Origin: Rosistilla ulvae
GTDB lineage: Bacteria > Planctomycetota > Planctomycetia > Pirellulales > Pirellulaceae
NCBI RefSeq assembly: GCF_007741475.1
Contig: NZ_CP036261.1
Location: 1,798,001 to 1,862,000, forward strand
Direction of reading: 5' to 3'
DNA: 64,000 nt
Below are positions 43,835 through 53,770 of this stretch, piece after piece. The stretch's first letter is position 1, and each line of letters begins with the position of its first letter. Made by a program: the position numbers and the translations under genes. The notes under the pieces were generated by a model that made no database searches, was not told where the DNA came from, and saw nothing but the letters and a program-made list of their open reading frames with translations.

Positions 43835-45235
43835 TTAGTTGCTGAACAGTTCGCGAATACCGTAGGTGAAGAAGGTGACGAGGCTGAAGTTGACAGCTTC
43901 TTCGCATGGGGTATAGCGTAGGATCAGCGTGTCGCCCGGTTGGATCATCAGCCGTTCGGATTGGTCGTTGAGGGCCCGCTTGAGGTCGACTGCGATATTG
44001 AATTCACCGCCACCAGGAGTTCGCCGCATCACGTACAGTTGAGTCGGTGAAGCCCCCGCAAAACCGCCACCCAGAAGTCCGCCGGCAGCGCCTCCACCGC
44101 GGGAAGGACCGGTTCCGCCAAGCCCTTGGCCTGCGATCGCCATCGCCCCCATGACATCGAGGTCATAGTCGCGTGGAATTGGAAACTGTCCGCCTGGCAG
44201 AAGTCCGCCGGTATAGAAGACTTCGGTGTCGCGAGCCTCGACGACGACGATATCACCCTCTTCCAGAATAATGTCCGCAGGATTCAACTGCGGCATTTGT
44301 CCGGGTTGGACTCGCAGTGGAATGCGAATCGCCGATGGATCGTAATCTTGGTTTGGGTTGTATCCCGAAAAACAAGGATCTTGTGGCATGCAGCCACCGC
44401 CGATCATGCCCTCTCCCATGTAACTGCCCATCATGATTGGCATTCCATTGGCATCGAGTTGTCCAACACGGTTAGCCTTAAGGATCTTGACTTGGTTCTT
44501 GGCGTTCAGGCCAGGCAGGCCACCAGTTTGAGCCAGGGCGTGCATAACGTCGTTCTTGTAGGCGGGAAGGTCGAGGGTGTAGCCCGATCCTGAACGGGAA
44601 GCTCCGCCGACGATGCTCCCTTTGCTGCCACCACCGGTACCGCCTGGCAAAGCAAGCGAATCATCTTCGTCTTCGCGAATCACGATCACACGATACGTTC
44701 GCTCACGCATCAGCGAGACCAAGATCCGGTCGCGCCCCTCTTTGAGGATTTTCTTATCGACGACATACGCCTTGCGGATTTCGGCTTCGACTTCGGTCAA
44801 CGTCTTACCGCGAACCTGGATCGGTTCGACCAAGGGGAGTGGCAGAGTGCCGTCGTCGCGAATGGGAATCGGAAATCCGACCGAAGGTGGTAGGTCGCTG
44901 CCCGCTTCGGGAAAGTGAACCGGAGGTGCCGATTCGACTGTTTCATCGCCGGATTTAGGGGGCATCACACCTTCGATGTAGATGCCCAAAATGTCCCCTT
45001 CGTCGAGAAAGTAGTGCTCGGGGGCTTGTTGACGTAATACGGATAGTGGGACCGGTACCAAATTATTACGGCTTTCTCCTCGCATTTCCGTCGGCAAATG
45101 ACTGACCGGAATTCCCGACATCGGAGACATCATGGATGTGCAACCGGTTGCTGTTAGCACCAGCAGACTGGCAACAGCCCCCCAACACTTTGAGTGCCGG
45201 TAAGTTGATTTTTGTTTGTTCGTGAGGACGCGCAT
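43835..45235 (-). CDS. polysaccharide export lipoprotein, Wza type
   Basis: 466 residues from the ATG at 45235; an earlier ATG at 45250 is in frame. The leader ends in a lipobox LTATGC (Cys32). The polysaccharide export domain appears in YFLDEGDILGIYIEGVMPPK and PIPIRDDGTLPLPLVEPIQV, RGKTLTEVEAEIRKAYV. Further SLBB-like segments follow (PAYKNDVMHALAQTGGLPGL; FPIPRDYDLDVMGAMAIAGQ). Gly-rich inserts are unusual. It builds the outer-membrane channel for the exopolysaccharide, together with the Wzc-type kinase at 51-53 kb. It lies downstream of the Cys-rich lipoprotein gene on the same strand. Confidence 0.9.
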   Translation of the reverse strand: MRVLTNKQKSTYRHSKCWGAVASLLVLTATGCTSMMSPMSGIPVSHLPTEMRGESRNNLVPVPLSVLRQQAPEHYFLDEGDILGIYIEGVMPPKSGDETVESAPPVHFPEAGSDLPPSVGFPIPIRDDGTLPLPLVEPIQVRGKTLTEVEAEIRKAYVVDKKILKEGRDRILVSLMRERTYRVIVIREDEDDSLALPGGTGGGSKGSIVGGASRSGSGYTLDLPAYKNDVMHALAQTGGLPGLNAKNQVKILKANRVGQLDANGMPIMMGSYMGEGMIGGGCMPQDPCFSGYNPNQDYDPSAIRIPLRVQPGQMPQLNPADIILEEGDIVVVEARDTEVFYTGGLLPGGQFPIPRDYDLDVMGAMAIAGQGLGGTGPSRGGGAAGGLLGGGFAGASPTQLYVMRRTPGGGEFNIAVDLKRALNDQSERLMIQPGDTLILRYTPCEEAVNFSLVTFFTYGIRELFSN

Positions 45236-45425
45236 TTGACTACATTCCATTGTGTGGTGTGTTAGTTGAACATCTGTGGGTCGGTTCCTTGCGACCCCAC
45301 GATTGTGTTGTTGACGGTTGAGTTCGATAGCCTGTGGATATCTCACTTCAGCGGAGAGGGGATCGAAGGACTGCCGTCAGCGATCATTTTCTCGAAGGTT
45401 TGTCCGTGATCCTGCCGTGTCGCGT

Positions 45426-46370
45426 TTACTCGCTAACGCTGTCGGAAGAGGTTTGGCGATAGATCGGGTTCGATTCGTCCTTGACGGATAGTTTGATGGA
45501 CACAACGTCATGGGAGTCTTGTTCGGACACGTTCGAGCTATTTCGCAAGTTCAGCGAGGTCGCCGTGGCAGGCCAGTTAGGTGCCGCGTCGTTCGCGGGA
45601 AATTTGGCCGGACGCACAGAGGTTGGGATCCGTTTGCTGCGGGATACGAACGGGGCATTGTCGGATCGCACCGTCATTTCAGAGTCTCCTGCTTCACGAT
45701 TCGTAAAGGGCTCCAAATCGGTCGGCTGAGACTTTGCTTGTGTTAGGACTGATGATGAGGCTTCGCCGCGCTCTTGATCGATAACGCAACCTGTTGGACC
45801 GCAGCAGCCAGTTGATTCGCAATCTGTCGAGCCGCAACTGGTACAATTAGCCGATTGGTATTGGGCGATCAGATGTGCCGGCAGGTTGGATCTCCACCAC
45901 AAGTGACAGCCTTGTTGCTTTGCGGCAGCAACGCCCAGTGGGTATCCCTGGAACCACGCTTGGTCTCGACATTGGTTGACCGGTGATCTCAGTGGTCCTG
46001 TCAAGCAACATTCATTTTGTGGCGGGAAGACGGGGGGGCAACCATCTTTACCCGAAGCAATATCGACAAAGCCGTCGATAAAGCCGCGCCGGACATCTCG
46101 TGCGTTGCTATGGTTTTCGTGGCAGTCCGAATATTTGTAGCTCCATACGCGACGGGCCATCAATTCGGCACGCGTCATGTGTAAACTGCGGTTTAGCGAG
46201 CAATCGCAAGATCCGAAGACGCCTTGAACGTTTGCACAACCAGTCAGCGCTGTCGTCAGCAGAACCGCCGACATCGCAAGTACACATTGCTGGGTTGCTC
46301 TGCGAGCGACTCGTGGCCGCTGGCGGGGCTGCGCCAGGTTATCGCAATCACCTTTATTCAAATCTCTCAT
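45426..46370 (-). CDS. cysteine-rich lipoprotein near wza
   Basis: 314 residues from the ATG at 46370, after a strong GGAGGA site. The leader ends in the lipobox ALTGC (Cys45). The first 200 residues are rich in cysteine: GSCDCSLNRS, the NECCLTGPLR segment, and a cluster CTSCGSTDCESTGCCGPTGC. A conserved-looking part MARRVWSYKYSDCHENHSNA then DVRRGFIDGFVDIASGKDGC and WFQGYPLGVAAAKQQGCHLW follows. The C-terminal third is low-complexity. Not assigned to a family. Its position suggests an envelope partner of the exporter. Confidence 0.75.
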   Translation of the reverse strand: MRDLNKGDCDNLAQPRQRPRVARRATQQCVLAMSAVLLTTALTGCANVQGVFGSCDCSLNRSLHMTRAELMARRVWSYKYSDCHENHSNARDVRRGFIDGFVDIASGKDGCPPVFPPQNECCLTGPLRSPVNQCRDQAWFQGYPLGVAAAKQQGCHLWWRSNLPAHLIAQYQSANCTSCGSTDCESTGCCGPTGCVIDQERGEASSSVLTQAKSQPTDLEPFTNREAGDSEMTVRSDNAPFVSRSKRIPTSVRPAKFPANDAAPNWPATATSLNLRNSSNVSEQDSHDVVSIKLSVKDESNPIYRQTSSDSVSE

Positions 46371-46790
46371 TATTTCCTCCTAGGGAACTCAGCTGCATCG
46401 CCGACGCGGTGACAGCCTGCATTGGTAGTGAGCTGTGGTGGTTGCGGTCACTTCGTTTGACCCTCCCCACGGGTGCCACCTATCTGAAATTCCTTGCTGC
46501 AGTATTCAGGGGGCGGCGTGGCCTGCTTATTGTTTTCGAGGTTTCGCATAGCGAGGCATAATTTTTCTCGGGGTGTCGGCATTGTCTTCGTCATTGGGAA
46601 TTCTTTCGCAAACCCCGTGTTTTGCCGTTCGGCCAAGGTTGCGTGGCCGGCTGGATGGTTTCAGTGGGCTGGGTGATTTGTGTCGTTTGCGGTGTTTGCC
46701 TATTGTTTCAGGTGTGGGTAATTTGTACACTTGCGCGTTCTATGCGTGCGTTGGCTTTGCTTTACACATCAACAGAGAGGATTGAGAGAG
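46371..46790. promoter_or_regulatory. divergent intergenic region of the polysaccharide locus
   Basis: 420 bp between the Cys-rich lipoprotein gene (minus) and the Gly-rich protein gene (plus). Both promoters must be here. Apart from the strong ribosome sites next to the starts (GGAGGA for the minus gene, GAGAGAG for the plus gene) I see no clear boxes. Confidence 0.4.
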
Positions 46791-47459
46791 ATGAAACGCA
46801 GAAAGCTATGTACCGGTTTCTTGGTGGTCGCCTTTTCCGCCCATCAAGCATTTGGGGTGGTTGGAGCTCAGGTTGGCCAGGATGGGGGGGTAGTGTTGCC
46901 AGCTGAATCCACGGAATCAGCAGAAGCTATTGGCTTGGGCGAAATTGCCGATGCGGTGAAGGAGTTGCAGGCCGACATCGAAGGCAACGAGAAGCCCTGT
47001 GACGAGCTGCTGACGCGGCTCGACGAGCTGGAAACGGATCTGACCAGCGTGGTCGTGACCGAAGGGAATCAAGCGCAGTATGAGCAGTTGGTGGTTCATT
47101 CCAACACGATGCGTTCCGGTTTGCCCTGTGCAGGCGAAGAGTTCATTGTTGCGGAAGAGGAGATCATTGTCGGTGAAGAAATCATCGATGGATGTTGCCA
47201 GCAACCGACTCTCGGAGGAGCGCCAATCGCGGGAAGTGGCTGTTGTGGTGCCAGCGGCAGCGGTAGCGGCGGCGGCGGATTGGGCGGCGTAGCAGGCCTG
47301 GCAGGGCTGGCTGGTTTGGCTGCGATCGGCAGTGGCAGCAGTGGCAAAGGGGGCAGTTATAAAGGCGGCTACCAAGATGACAACGGTCATGGTGGTAAAC
47401 CTAACCCCCATGTCGTTTCGAAGCGCAAAGGCTACTACTACCAAGGATACGGCTACTAA
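46791..47459 (+). CDS. secreted Gly/Ser-rich protein
   Basis: 222 residues from the ATG at 46791, preceded by GAGAGAG. A signal peptide runs to about residue 26. An acidic helical region (30-110, EIADAVKELQADIEGNEKPC) is followed by a cysteine motif (CCQQPTLGG), a Gly-rich stretch (SGSGGGGLGGVAGLAGLAGL), then a polar Gly/Lys/Tyr tail ending KGYYYQGYGY. It may be a surface or matrix protein. No catalytic domain was found. It is followed by a clear terminator. Confidence 0.75.
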   Translation: MKRRKLCTGFLVVAFSAHQAFGVVGAQVGQDGGVVLPAESTESAEAIGLGEIADAVKELQADIEGNEKPCDELLTRLDELETDLTSVVVTEGNQAQYEQLVVHSNTMRSGLPCAGEEFIVAEEEIIVGEEIIDGCCQQPTLGGAPIAGSGCCGASGSGSGGGGLGGVAGLAGLAGLAAIGSGSSGKGGSYKGGYQDDNGHGGKPNPHVVSKRKGYYYQGYGY

Positions 47460-47514
47460 GTTGGAGTGAAGTGAAGGGGGCGAGCCAAGTGGGGCAGCCT
47501 CTTGGGGAATTGCG

Positions 47515-47555
47515 AATTCCGTGGCATCCGAAGCTCGGCTTGCCACGGAATTTTT
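47515..47555 (+). terminator. rho-independent terminator
   Basis: Arms 47515-47526 (aattccgtggca) and 47541-47552 form a perfect 12-bp stem with a 14-base loop, followed by a run of T (47551-47555). It lies 56 bp after the Gly-rich protein stop. Confidence 0.8.
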
Positions 47556-47666
47556 CCACATTTATAGGATGCTTTGTGGTTGCTCGAACCGCAGGCCTCC
47601 ACGCCGCCACTGCACGTGAGCGAGGTTCGCCGTGCTCAAGTGTTTTCATCCATCATGTAGACACCA

Positions 47667-50372
47667 ATGCCACGGAAACTGCGTTCAAATTCGACGATTC
47701 GCCAATCCAATTCGCACCGTTCCAAGTCGTGGGCTGTCGTAATCCCTCGTTTTTGCCAAGCGATTGTGCTGGGCGTGCTTTGCTACTCGGCTTGGCGGTA
47801 TGGCGGCGCAGAGACGGTTGTCCAATGGCAGATCGCCGTTGGGCTGAGCACTGCTGTTGGCTTGGGGCTGATATTTGTGGAGTCTCGCGAAACGACTCCT
47901 CCGCCTCGAACGGGCCTCTGTCTCCTTTGTTTTGCATGGCTGCTGTGGGGCGGGTTGCAAGTGGTTCCGTTGCCAGCGGAACTGGCTGCCATCATCTCGC
48001 CCGGGGCGGCCGGTACGCGCGCGGCGTTTGATCAAACCTTGGCGGAGCCCGAAGACCAATCCGCCGAGTCTCGCCAGACGCTGCCGCCGGAATCACGAAC
48101 GATCAGCATCATCCCCGCGGCCAGTCGTCTTCGCTTGAGCGTGAACACGTTGGGGGTAGCGGCATTTGTAATCGGTAGCACGCTGTTTGCTACTTCCAAG
48201 GGTCGGCGTTGGTTGTTGATGGGGTTGGCAGCCAACGGCGGTGCAATTGCTGCCTGGTCGATCATTCAACGCGCAACGAACGCATCGCACGTTATCCCCG
48301 GAGTGCGAAATGAAGTCTTTACAGGTGCGTTTTCCACGTTTCATTATCGCAACGCGGGAGCGGCCTATCTGTTGATCGGATTGGCTGCTGCGGTCGGTGT
48401 GTTGATTTGGACGCTCGTCGACAAACGGCTCTGGTATTTCGGCGGGCTGAAGAAGCAGAAGAGCAACCCACTGTACAGCCACAGCGGGGCTTGGAGCGAT
48501 CTTTCCGTGGTTGCTTCGGTCGCGCTTCTGTTATTGATTGGTTTTGCGATTTTGCTGTCGATGTCTCGTGGTGCGTGGGCTTGTGCAGTCGTCGGCCTGG
48601 GGGTGATCTCGCTCGCCGGGCTAGCCTACGTTGGTTGGCGAGCAATCCTTGCGTTTGTCGTGTGTGCGGTTGCCCTAACTACCGGATGCACCTATTTAGT
48701 CGCGCAGCACGAACGTATCGAAACACGTTCGGCAGATCTCACGCTGGACCAAATTACCGCAAATGATCGTTTTGTCCATTTCTGGGCTGGGTTGGATACT
48801 GCCCTCCATTATCTTCCCACGGGCTCAGGGATCGGCACCTACGGATACGCTCATCTTCCCTTCAAGCATCGCGACACGCGAGCCTGGTTCGAAAATGCCC
48901 ACAACCAGTATCTTGAGGTGGTCACCGAAAGCGGCATTGTCGGGATCGCGATCGTCGTGATCGGGATCGTGCTGTTGGCGCGCAGGTCTTGGAGCTTGTT
49001 TACACGAAGTAAGGAACCGAGCCGGATCGCAATGGGTGCAGCAGGGTGTGTCGCATTGATTGCTGTTGTTGGTCAAGGTTTTGTCGACTTTGTGATCACC
49101 TACCCCGCGAACATGATGGCTGCGGGGCTGTTGCTGGGAGCTGTAAGCGGTTGCGAGCGACGCGTTTCTTCGAAGTCAACTGGGCTCGATTCTGTCCCCT
49201 CTCCGAAACCGCGTCTGGGCTTCAGTGTGGTTGCTTCGGGGCCCTTTGCCTGGTTGCTGCTGCTGACCCTTCCCCTGCTCTTCAGCCAATACGTTTTCGG
49301 TCGCGAGCTGCACTACGAGCACGTTTTGGCGGTCACAGTGCCCCCAGGCGACGATGTCGTACCAACCCTATCGCAATGCACCGAGAACAGCCAGTTGCTG
49401 CACCAACTGACCCAAGAGATGCCGGATCATGCGATCGCTTGGCAGCGTTATGCGTGGTGGCAGACAGCGGAACTGCGGCTTCACATTCTTGCGCGGAAGG
49501 TGCAACAGGAACCGTCGACGATCGAATCGTTGCGATATCGCACCCAGTGGATTGCTCAGTCTCCATTGGGTTGGTTCGAGTCGTTTTTGGCCGGGGATCC
49601 GCAGCAGCAAGCGGCGCTCCGAAAACGCTTGGCACCCGAAGACGAAGATCGCCGTTTGCTGCGATCCGCCTTCGCGTCGCTATCGCGAGCCAACGAAATG
49701 AATCCGTTGATTCCACAAGTGCAACTGAGCTGTGCCACGTTGGCGCCCTGGATCGCAGATGATTGGCGGCCCCACGTCGAACGTTTAACGCAACTGGCCC
49801 GCAGCAATCCCGATCAGCTTTATTCTGCTGGACTGCTTTACTTCATGGTCGACGATCAAGAGGCGTCCATTGACGCCTGGAAACGCTATCTAGCGATCGC
49901 GTCGCCACGACGCGATACGATCCTTTCGCTGGCATCAAAGAAATGGGAACCGGAAACCGTCGTCGAGCGTCTCTTTCCAGCCAAGGTGGATTTGCTGATT
50001 GCGATGAATTTGCGGGCCTTGCGGGAAGAAGCTTTTGCTGGAACCGTCGAACTTTGGCGGCGGCGATGTGAGCAAGTGATCCAGTCCGACGAAACGCTCT
50101 CATCAGCGGAACGCCATGCCTGTTACGCACAATTGGCACAACTCGATTCCGATTTCCAATTGGCGGCGGAGCACTGGCAAAACGCATCGAAAGCCGCTCC
50201 CTCGAATATCTTCTACCGCCTTCGTCTGGCCACGACTTTTCTGAAGCTGGGCGACGACCGATCTGCCCAGTATCAGACGCTCGCTGCGAGAGCTCTCGGT
50301 GCATCGGATCGGCAACTCGATCCAATCCGTGCGGCGATCAAACGCCATCGCGACCGCAAGGCTCCGCGGTAG
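47667..50372 (+). CDS. O-antigen ligase/polymerase family protein with TPR-like tail
   Basis: 901 residues. The first 520 or so contain about a dozen membrane helices. The ligase/polymerase (Wzy_C) signature is seen: ILLSMSRGAWACAVVGLGV, then GIGTYGYAHLPFKHRDTRAW and FENAHNQYLEVVTESGIVGI, with the conserved His of AHNQ. The remaining 380 residues are soluble and helical, resembling TPR repeats (AWQRYAWWQTAELRLHILAR, RLATTFLKLGDDRSAQYQTL). It probably polymerises or transfers polysaccharide units on the periplasmic side. Which of the two is not decidable from sequence. It is the first plus-strand gene of the locus after the terminator. Confidence 0.85.
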   Translation: MPRKLRSNSTIRQSNSHRSKSWAVVIPRFCQAIVLGVLCYSAWRYGGAETVVQWQIAVGLSTAVGLGLIFVESRETTPPPRTGLCLLCFAWLLWGGLQVVPLPAELAAIISPGAAGTRAAFDQTLAEPEDQSAESRQTLPPESRTISIIPAASRLRLSVNTLGVAAFVIGSTLFATSKGRRWLLMGLAANGGAIAAWSIIQRATNASHVIPGVRNEVFTGAFSTFHYRNAGAAYLLIGLAAAVGVLIWTLVDKRLWYFGGLKKQKSNPLYSHSGAWSDLSVVASVALLLLIGFAILLSMSRGAWACAVVGLGVISLAGLAYVGWRAILAFVVCAVALTTGCTYLVAQHERIETRSADLTLDQITANDRFVHFWAGLDTALHYLPTGSGIGTYGYAHLPFKHRDTRAWFENAHNQYLEVVTESGIVGIAIVVIGIVLLARRSWSLFTRSKEPSRIAMGAAGCVALIAVVGQGFVDFVITYPANMMAAGLLLGAVSGCERRVSSKSTGLDSVPSPKPRLGFSVVASGPFAWLLLLTLPLLFSQYVFGRELHYEHVLAVTVPPGDDVVPTLSQCTENSQLLHQLTQEMPDHAIAWQRYAWWQTAELRLHILARKVQQEPSTIESLRYRTQWIAQSPLGWFESFLAGDPQQQAALRKRLAPEDEDRRLLRSAFASLSRANEMNPLIPQVQLSCATLAPWIADDWRPHVERLTQLARSNPDQLYSAGLLYFMVDDQEASIDAWKRYLAIASPRRDTILSLASKKWEPETVVERLFPAKVDLLIAMNLRALREEAFAGTVELWRRRCEQVIQSDETLSSAERHACYAQLAQLDSDFQLAAEHWQNASKAAPSNIFYRLRLATTFLKLGDDRSAQYQTLAARALGASDRQLDPIRAAIKRHRDRKAPR

Positions 50373-51280
50373 CCGGACATTTGCAAAAATGTTCGGATGC
50401 GGAATCCAATCCGGTTGGTTCGTTCTGTGAACGCGTCCATCGATCGCCTGTGGGACCGCACAAAACCCTTGTGCAGGTTGCACCCGGGACGTGGCGCATT
50501 GCGACTGCAAAGTTCTCGACGTGGCGTCAATTGGCGTTGTCTTTAACACTTGATTTCGAATTGTTTCGTATCAATCGAACACATGTTGCACGACGCCAGA
50601 TACCTGTCATGCAATTGTTCGTAGCTCAATCTAGGGATGCGTGATTTTGCAGTTGCATTCACCTGTGCCACGCGGAGAGTGTCGACGGGACACACGCCGA
50701 TAAAAGCAGTGCTCTTTCGCGGAAGATCGCGAAAACCGTTTGTCTACCAACGACATTGCTTTTTTTGCATTTCGCGAATGCACGATAGCACAGAAAGTGT
50801 AGTTCGCTGAGCTCTTGGTAATGGCGACTCATTGACCAGTGGGTGCATTTGTTGGGTGTTGCTTGCGCAATAACGATAAGGCGTCAATGGGGGAACCGTG
50901 AGAGGAGAATGGAGGCGTGAAAATTTCTCCTAAAAAAGCAAAGTTTACCGATGCTTGCTGCTTGTGTATTTGGCCTTGCTTGCCTAGTATACCTACTCAA
51001 GCGGTGGGGCCTGTTATCGAGCCTTTCGACGCTTGGAATAAATCTCAGTTCTGGTGGCAGAACCATCGGTCCCAAGGGAATCAGTTTCCATGGGGGCGTT
51101 CGGTATTTTTGCTGTTGATACAGCTGCGGGGTTAGGTCACCCAAAGGAACGAAGTGCGCGCCGACGCAACTCGTTCGACATTCTTGTCACCGCAATGAGT
51201 TTCGCTCGACTCATTTGCAAAGCCATTCAGTCCGGCATGGCTCAACGTTTCGTTACCTTGTTGCTGAAACCAAATCGAAT
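50373..51280. other. long intergenic region before the Wzc-type gene
   Basis: 908 bp with one weak candidate gene at 50917-51135, listed separately. Its length suggests an untranslated leader or regulatory region for the wzc gene. No riboswitch or operator pattern was recognised. Confidence 0.4.
50917..51135 (+). CDS. candidate small ORF, unknown
   Basis: A 72-codon frame from a GTG preceded by a strong purine-rich stretch (gagaggagaatggagg). The product has two cysteines in CCLCIWPCLP and an aromatic patch FWWQNHRSQGNQFPW. No family was recognised. It may be chance; the ribosome-site-like sequence is the only positive evidence. Confidence 0.25.
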   Translation: MKISPKKAKFTDACCLCIWPCLPSIPTQAVGPVIEPFDAWNKSQFWWQNHRSQGNQFPWGRSVFLLLIQLRG

Positions 51281-53632
51281 ATGAATGAATCAGAAACTCA
51301 TCGGATCGCGGAGCAGGACAGTTTTGAAATCGACATTCTGCGATTGCTTCGTCGTCGCTGGCCACTGCTCCTGTTTGGTCTGCTGGTAGGAGTGGGCGTC
51401 GCCGTTGCCTATCAAATGAATGCCAGAGTCAGCTATGAATCCAATATGGAAATCCTGATTGCTCTGCGCTCTTCGGAGTTGACGAACAGTGGGACGTCAA
51501 GCGATGGCGGAATCGACAGTACCGTACTTCACTCCGACATGCTTGCAACGCATATCGAGTTACTGACAAGTCCTTTGATCTTGAACGACGCAATCAAGGT
51601 GGGACGGTTCGACGAACTGGAGTCGTATATCGAGGCAAGACGGGAGGGAACTTCGGCGCTTTCCTTGCTCCAAAAGAATCTGCTCGTTGAACGAGGAGGC
51701 GAAGGAGATGCCCGTGGAGCCAGTGTTTTAAACGCATCCTATCGAAACCCCAACCCGGCGGATGCGGAACATGTCTTGACAGTTGTCTACGAGCGGTATT
51801 GCCATTATGTAGAGTCTCAGACCAGGAACGTTGGCGAAGAGGCGGCATCTTTGATCCAACAGGCGCAACAGACCAATGAAACGGAACTCCGTCAGGCCAC
51901 GCAGGAGTATACACGTTTCGTCGCTACCTCGGCGGGACTGCTCGATGGTGAGGAACTCCGCAGTGTTCCACACGAACGCTTGAAAGGGATTGAGCAAGAG
52001 CTCGCCGAGATTCGCTCGCAGCTCGCCTACGCCAAGTCACGCTATGAAATGATCGACGACCTCGAAGGGGCGAAGCAAGAGGGCGAGCCCACCGATATCG
52101 AACGGCTTGCATTGCTGAGTGCCAAGGAGATCGATCGGTTAAAATTGTTTATCGAAGTGACAAAAGGGGAAGTCGATAGTCAACAGTTCCAGATCGATCA
52201 ACCTATGCGGTCAGCCGCCCTTGACGCGGAATATGAAAAGGTGCTCAGCTTGATTCTCCGTGAGCAGGCTTTGACAGCCGATTTTGGTGACGATCACCCA
52301 CTTGTCCAACGCGTCCGCGACGAGGTTGCCTCGGTCAAACGATTTATTCGCGAGAAAGCACCGGGTGATTTGGAGGCCTTGGAATCAAAAGAGATGAAGC
52401 CAGCGCAAATATTAGAAGCTTATTCCTCGTTGCTCGCGAATGACATCAACGAACTCACCAAGCGACAACAGCATCTTGTGGAGGAAGCAAAGACCGAACG
52501 CGTGCTGGCGAAAGAAGTCGAGTCGGAATATCTCGAAGGCAAGGCGCTAAAGGCACGGATGGTTCGAGCTCAACAGCGCTATGACGAAGTTATGGAACGC
52601 CTGCAAGAAATACAATTAACGACAAACTACGCCGGCTTTTCAACCGACCTCTTGTCCGCTCCTGTTGTCGGAACCCAAGTCTGGCCCAATCCGCTGGTTG
52701 TGCTTTCGCTGGGCAGTTTCGCTGGGCTATTGCTTGGTTCTTGTGGCGCCCTGTGGGCCGACTATTCCGATCAAACTTTTCGCGATCCGGGCGATCTAGA
52801 GCGTTCTTTGGGGGCCAGCGTGCTCGCTCATGTTCCTCGATTCCAGATCACTCGCAAAGAAAAGAAGGCGGCAAAACAATCGAAGCTGTCACCCTTGTGT
52901 CGAACCGTATTTGCCCCGCACAGTACCGAGGCGGAGGTCTTGCGGATGGCTCGCACGGGCCTGTTTGTACACACCGGCCGCTCTCTCGACAAAGTCATGC
53001 TGGTTACGAGCCCGATGCCGGGGGATGGTAAGTCGACGATGATTGTCAATCTCGCCGCCGCGATCGCTAAAGCGGGAAAAAGTGTGTTGTTGGTCGATGC
53101 CGACCTGCGGCGCCCAACACTGCACAAGTTGCTGGGAGTCGAAGCCTCCATGGGACTCGCCGAATATTTACGCGGCGACGGCGACCTGGAAAGTGCGACG
53201 GTGCAAACCGAAGTCGCCGGACTCGATTTTATCTCCCACGGACATCACCCCAGCGATCCGGCTGAATTACTAGAGTCATTTGGCATGGAGCGATTGATTG
53301 CCGAAGCGAGACAAGAGTATGACTATGTATTCATCGATACTCCACCTTTGCTGGCCGTCGCCGACCCGTTGATTATCGCCGCACAGGTCGATTCCGCACT
53401 GTTGGTCGTCCGTGTTCAAAAGAATGGCAGACGGCCTGTAGAACGGTCACGCGAGTTGCTAGTGTCGAGCAAAGTCAATGTTGCGGGCATCATAGTCAAC
53501 GGTGCCGAACGCGGGGACAAGAATTTTGGATATGGCGAATACGTGCAGCCTTACGAATACGGCTACGCCACAAAGTACACCAAGTCGTACTCTTCTCGAG
53601 ACACTGAAGAATTAGCGACGGCAAGTCGCTAG
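51281..53632 (+). CDS. polysaccharide co-polymerase and tyrosine autokinase, Wzc type
   Basis: 783 residues from the ATG at 51281; an in-frame ATG at 51215 gives a 22-residue extension. The Wzz-like N-terminal part has a first membrane helix (LLLFGLLVGVGVAVAY), a long periplasmic coiled coil (to about 440) and a second helix (LVVLSLGSFAGLLLGSCGAL). The BY-kinase domain has Walker A SPMPGDGKSTMIVNLA, Walker A' VLLVDADLRRP, and Walker B YVFIDTPP. The C-terminus has a tyrosine cluster (GYGEYVQPYEYGYATKY) for autophosphorylation. It controls chain length and works with the Wza-type channel. Confidence 0.95.
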   Translation: MNESETHRIAEQDSFEIDILRLLRRRWPLLLFGLLVGVGVAVAYQMNARVSYESNMEILIALRSSELTNSGTSSDGGIDSTVLHSDMLATHIELLTSPLILNDAIKVGRFDELESYIEARREGTSALSLLQKNLLVERGGEGDARGASVLNASYRNPNPADAEHVLTVVYERYCHYVESQTRNVGEEAASLIQQAQQTNETELRQATQEYTRFVATSAGLLDGEELRSVPHERLKGIEQELAEIRSQLAYAKSRYEMIDDLEGAKQEGEPTDIERLALLSAKEIDRLKLFIEVTKGEVDSQQFQIDQPMRSAALDAEYEKVLSLILREQALTADFGDDHPLVQRVRDEVASVKRFIREKAPGDLEALESKEMKPAQILEAYSSLLANDINELTKRQQHLVEEAKTERVLAKEVESEYLEGKALKARMVRAQQRYDEVMERLQEIQLTTNYAGFSTDLLSAPVVGTQVWPNPLVVLSLGSFAGLLLGSCGALWADYSDQTFRDPGDLERSLGASVLAHVPRFQITRKEKKAAKQSKLSPLCRTVFAPHSTEAEVLRMARTGLFVHTGRSLDKVMLVTSPMPGDGKSTMIVNLAAAIAKAGKSVLLVDADLRRPTLHKLLGVEASMGLAEYLRGDGDLESATVQTEVAGLDFISHGHHPSDPAELLESFGMERLIAEARQEYDYVFIDTPPLLAVADPLIIAAQVDSALLVVRVQKNGRRPVERSRELLVSSKVNVAGIIVNGAERGDKNFGYGEYVQPYEYGYATKYTKSYSSRDTEELATASR

Positions 53633-53770
53633 ACCTTTCATGACGGGGCTGCCGGCTCGTTCGGGACAGATTCGCGTCGATGATCTCAATTCTTTGAAGA
53701 CCATCGATTAGAGCCGGCAACCAAGCGTCGCTTTCAACTGCTCTTTGATCAACTATACGGCAAGAGTACT

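Noticed and set aside
43562-43921. A 119-codon plus-strand frame after the Rrf2 gene
   Set aside because: It crosses the palindromic terminator and overlaps the end of the export lipoprotein on the other strand; no domain could be named. Its first part could be a repeated intergenic element, but this cannot be shown here.
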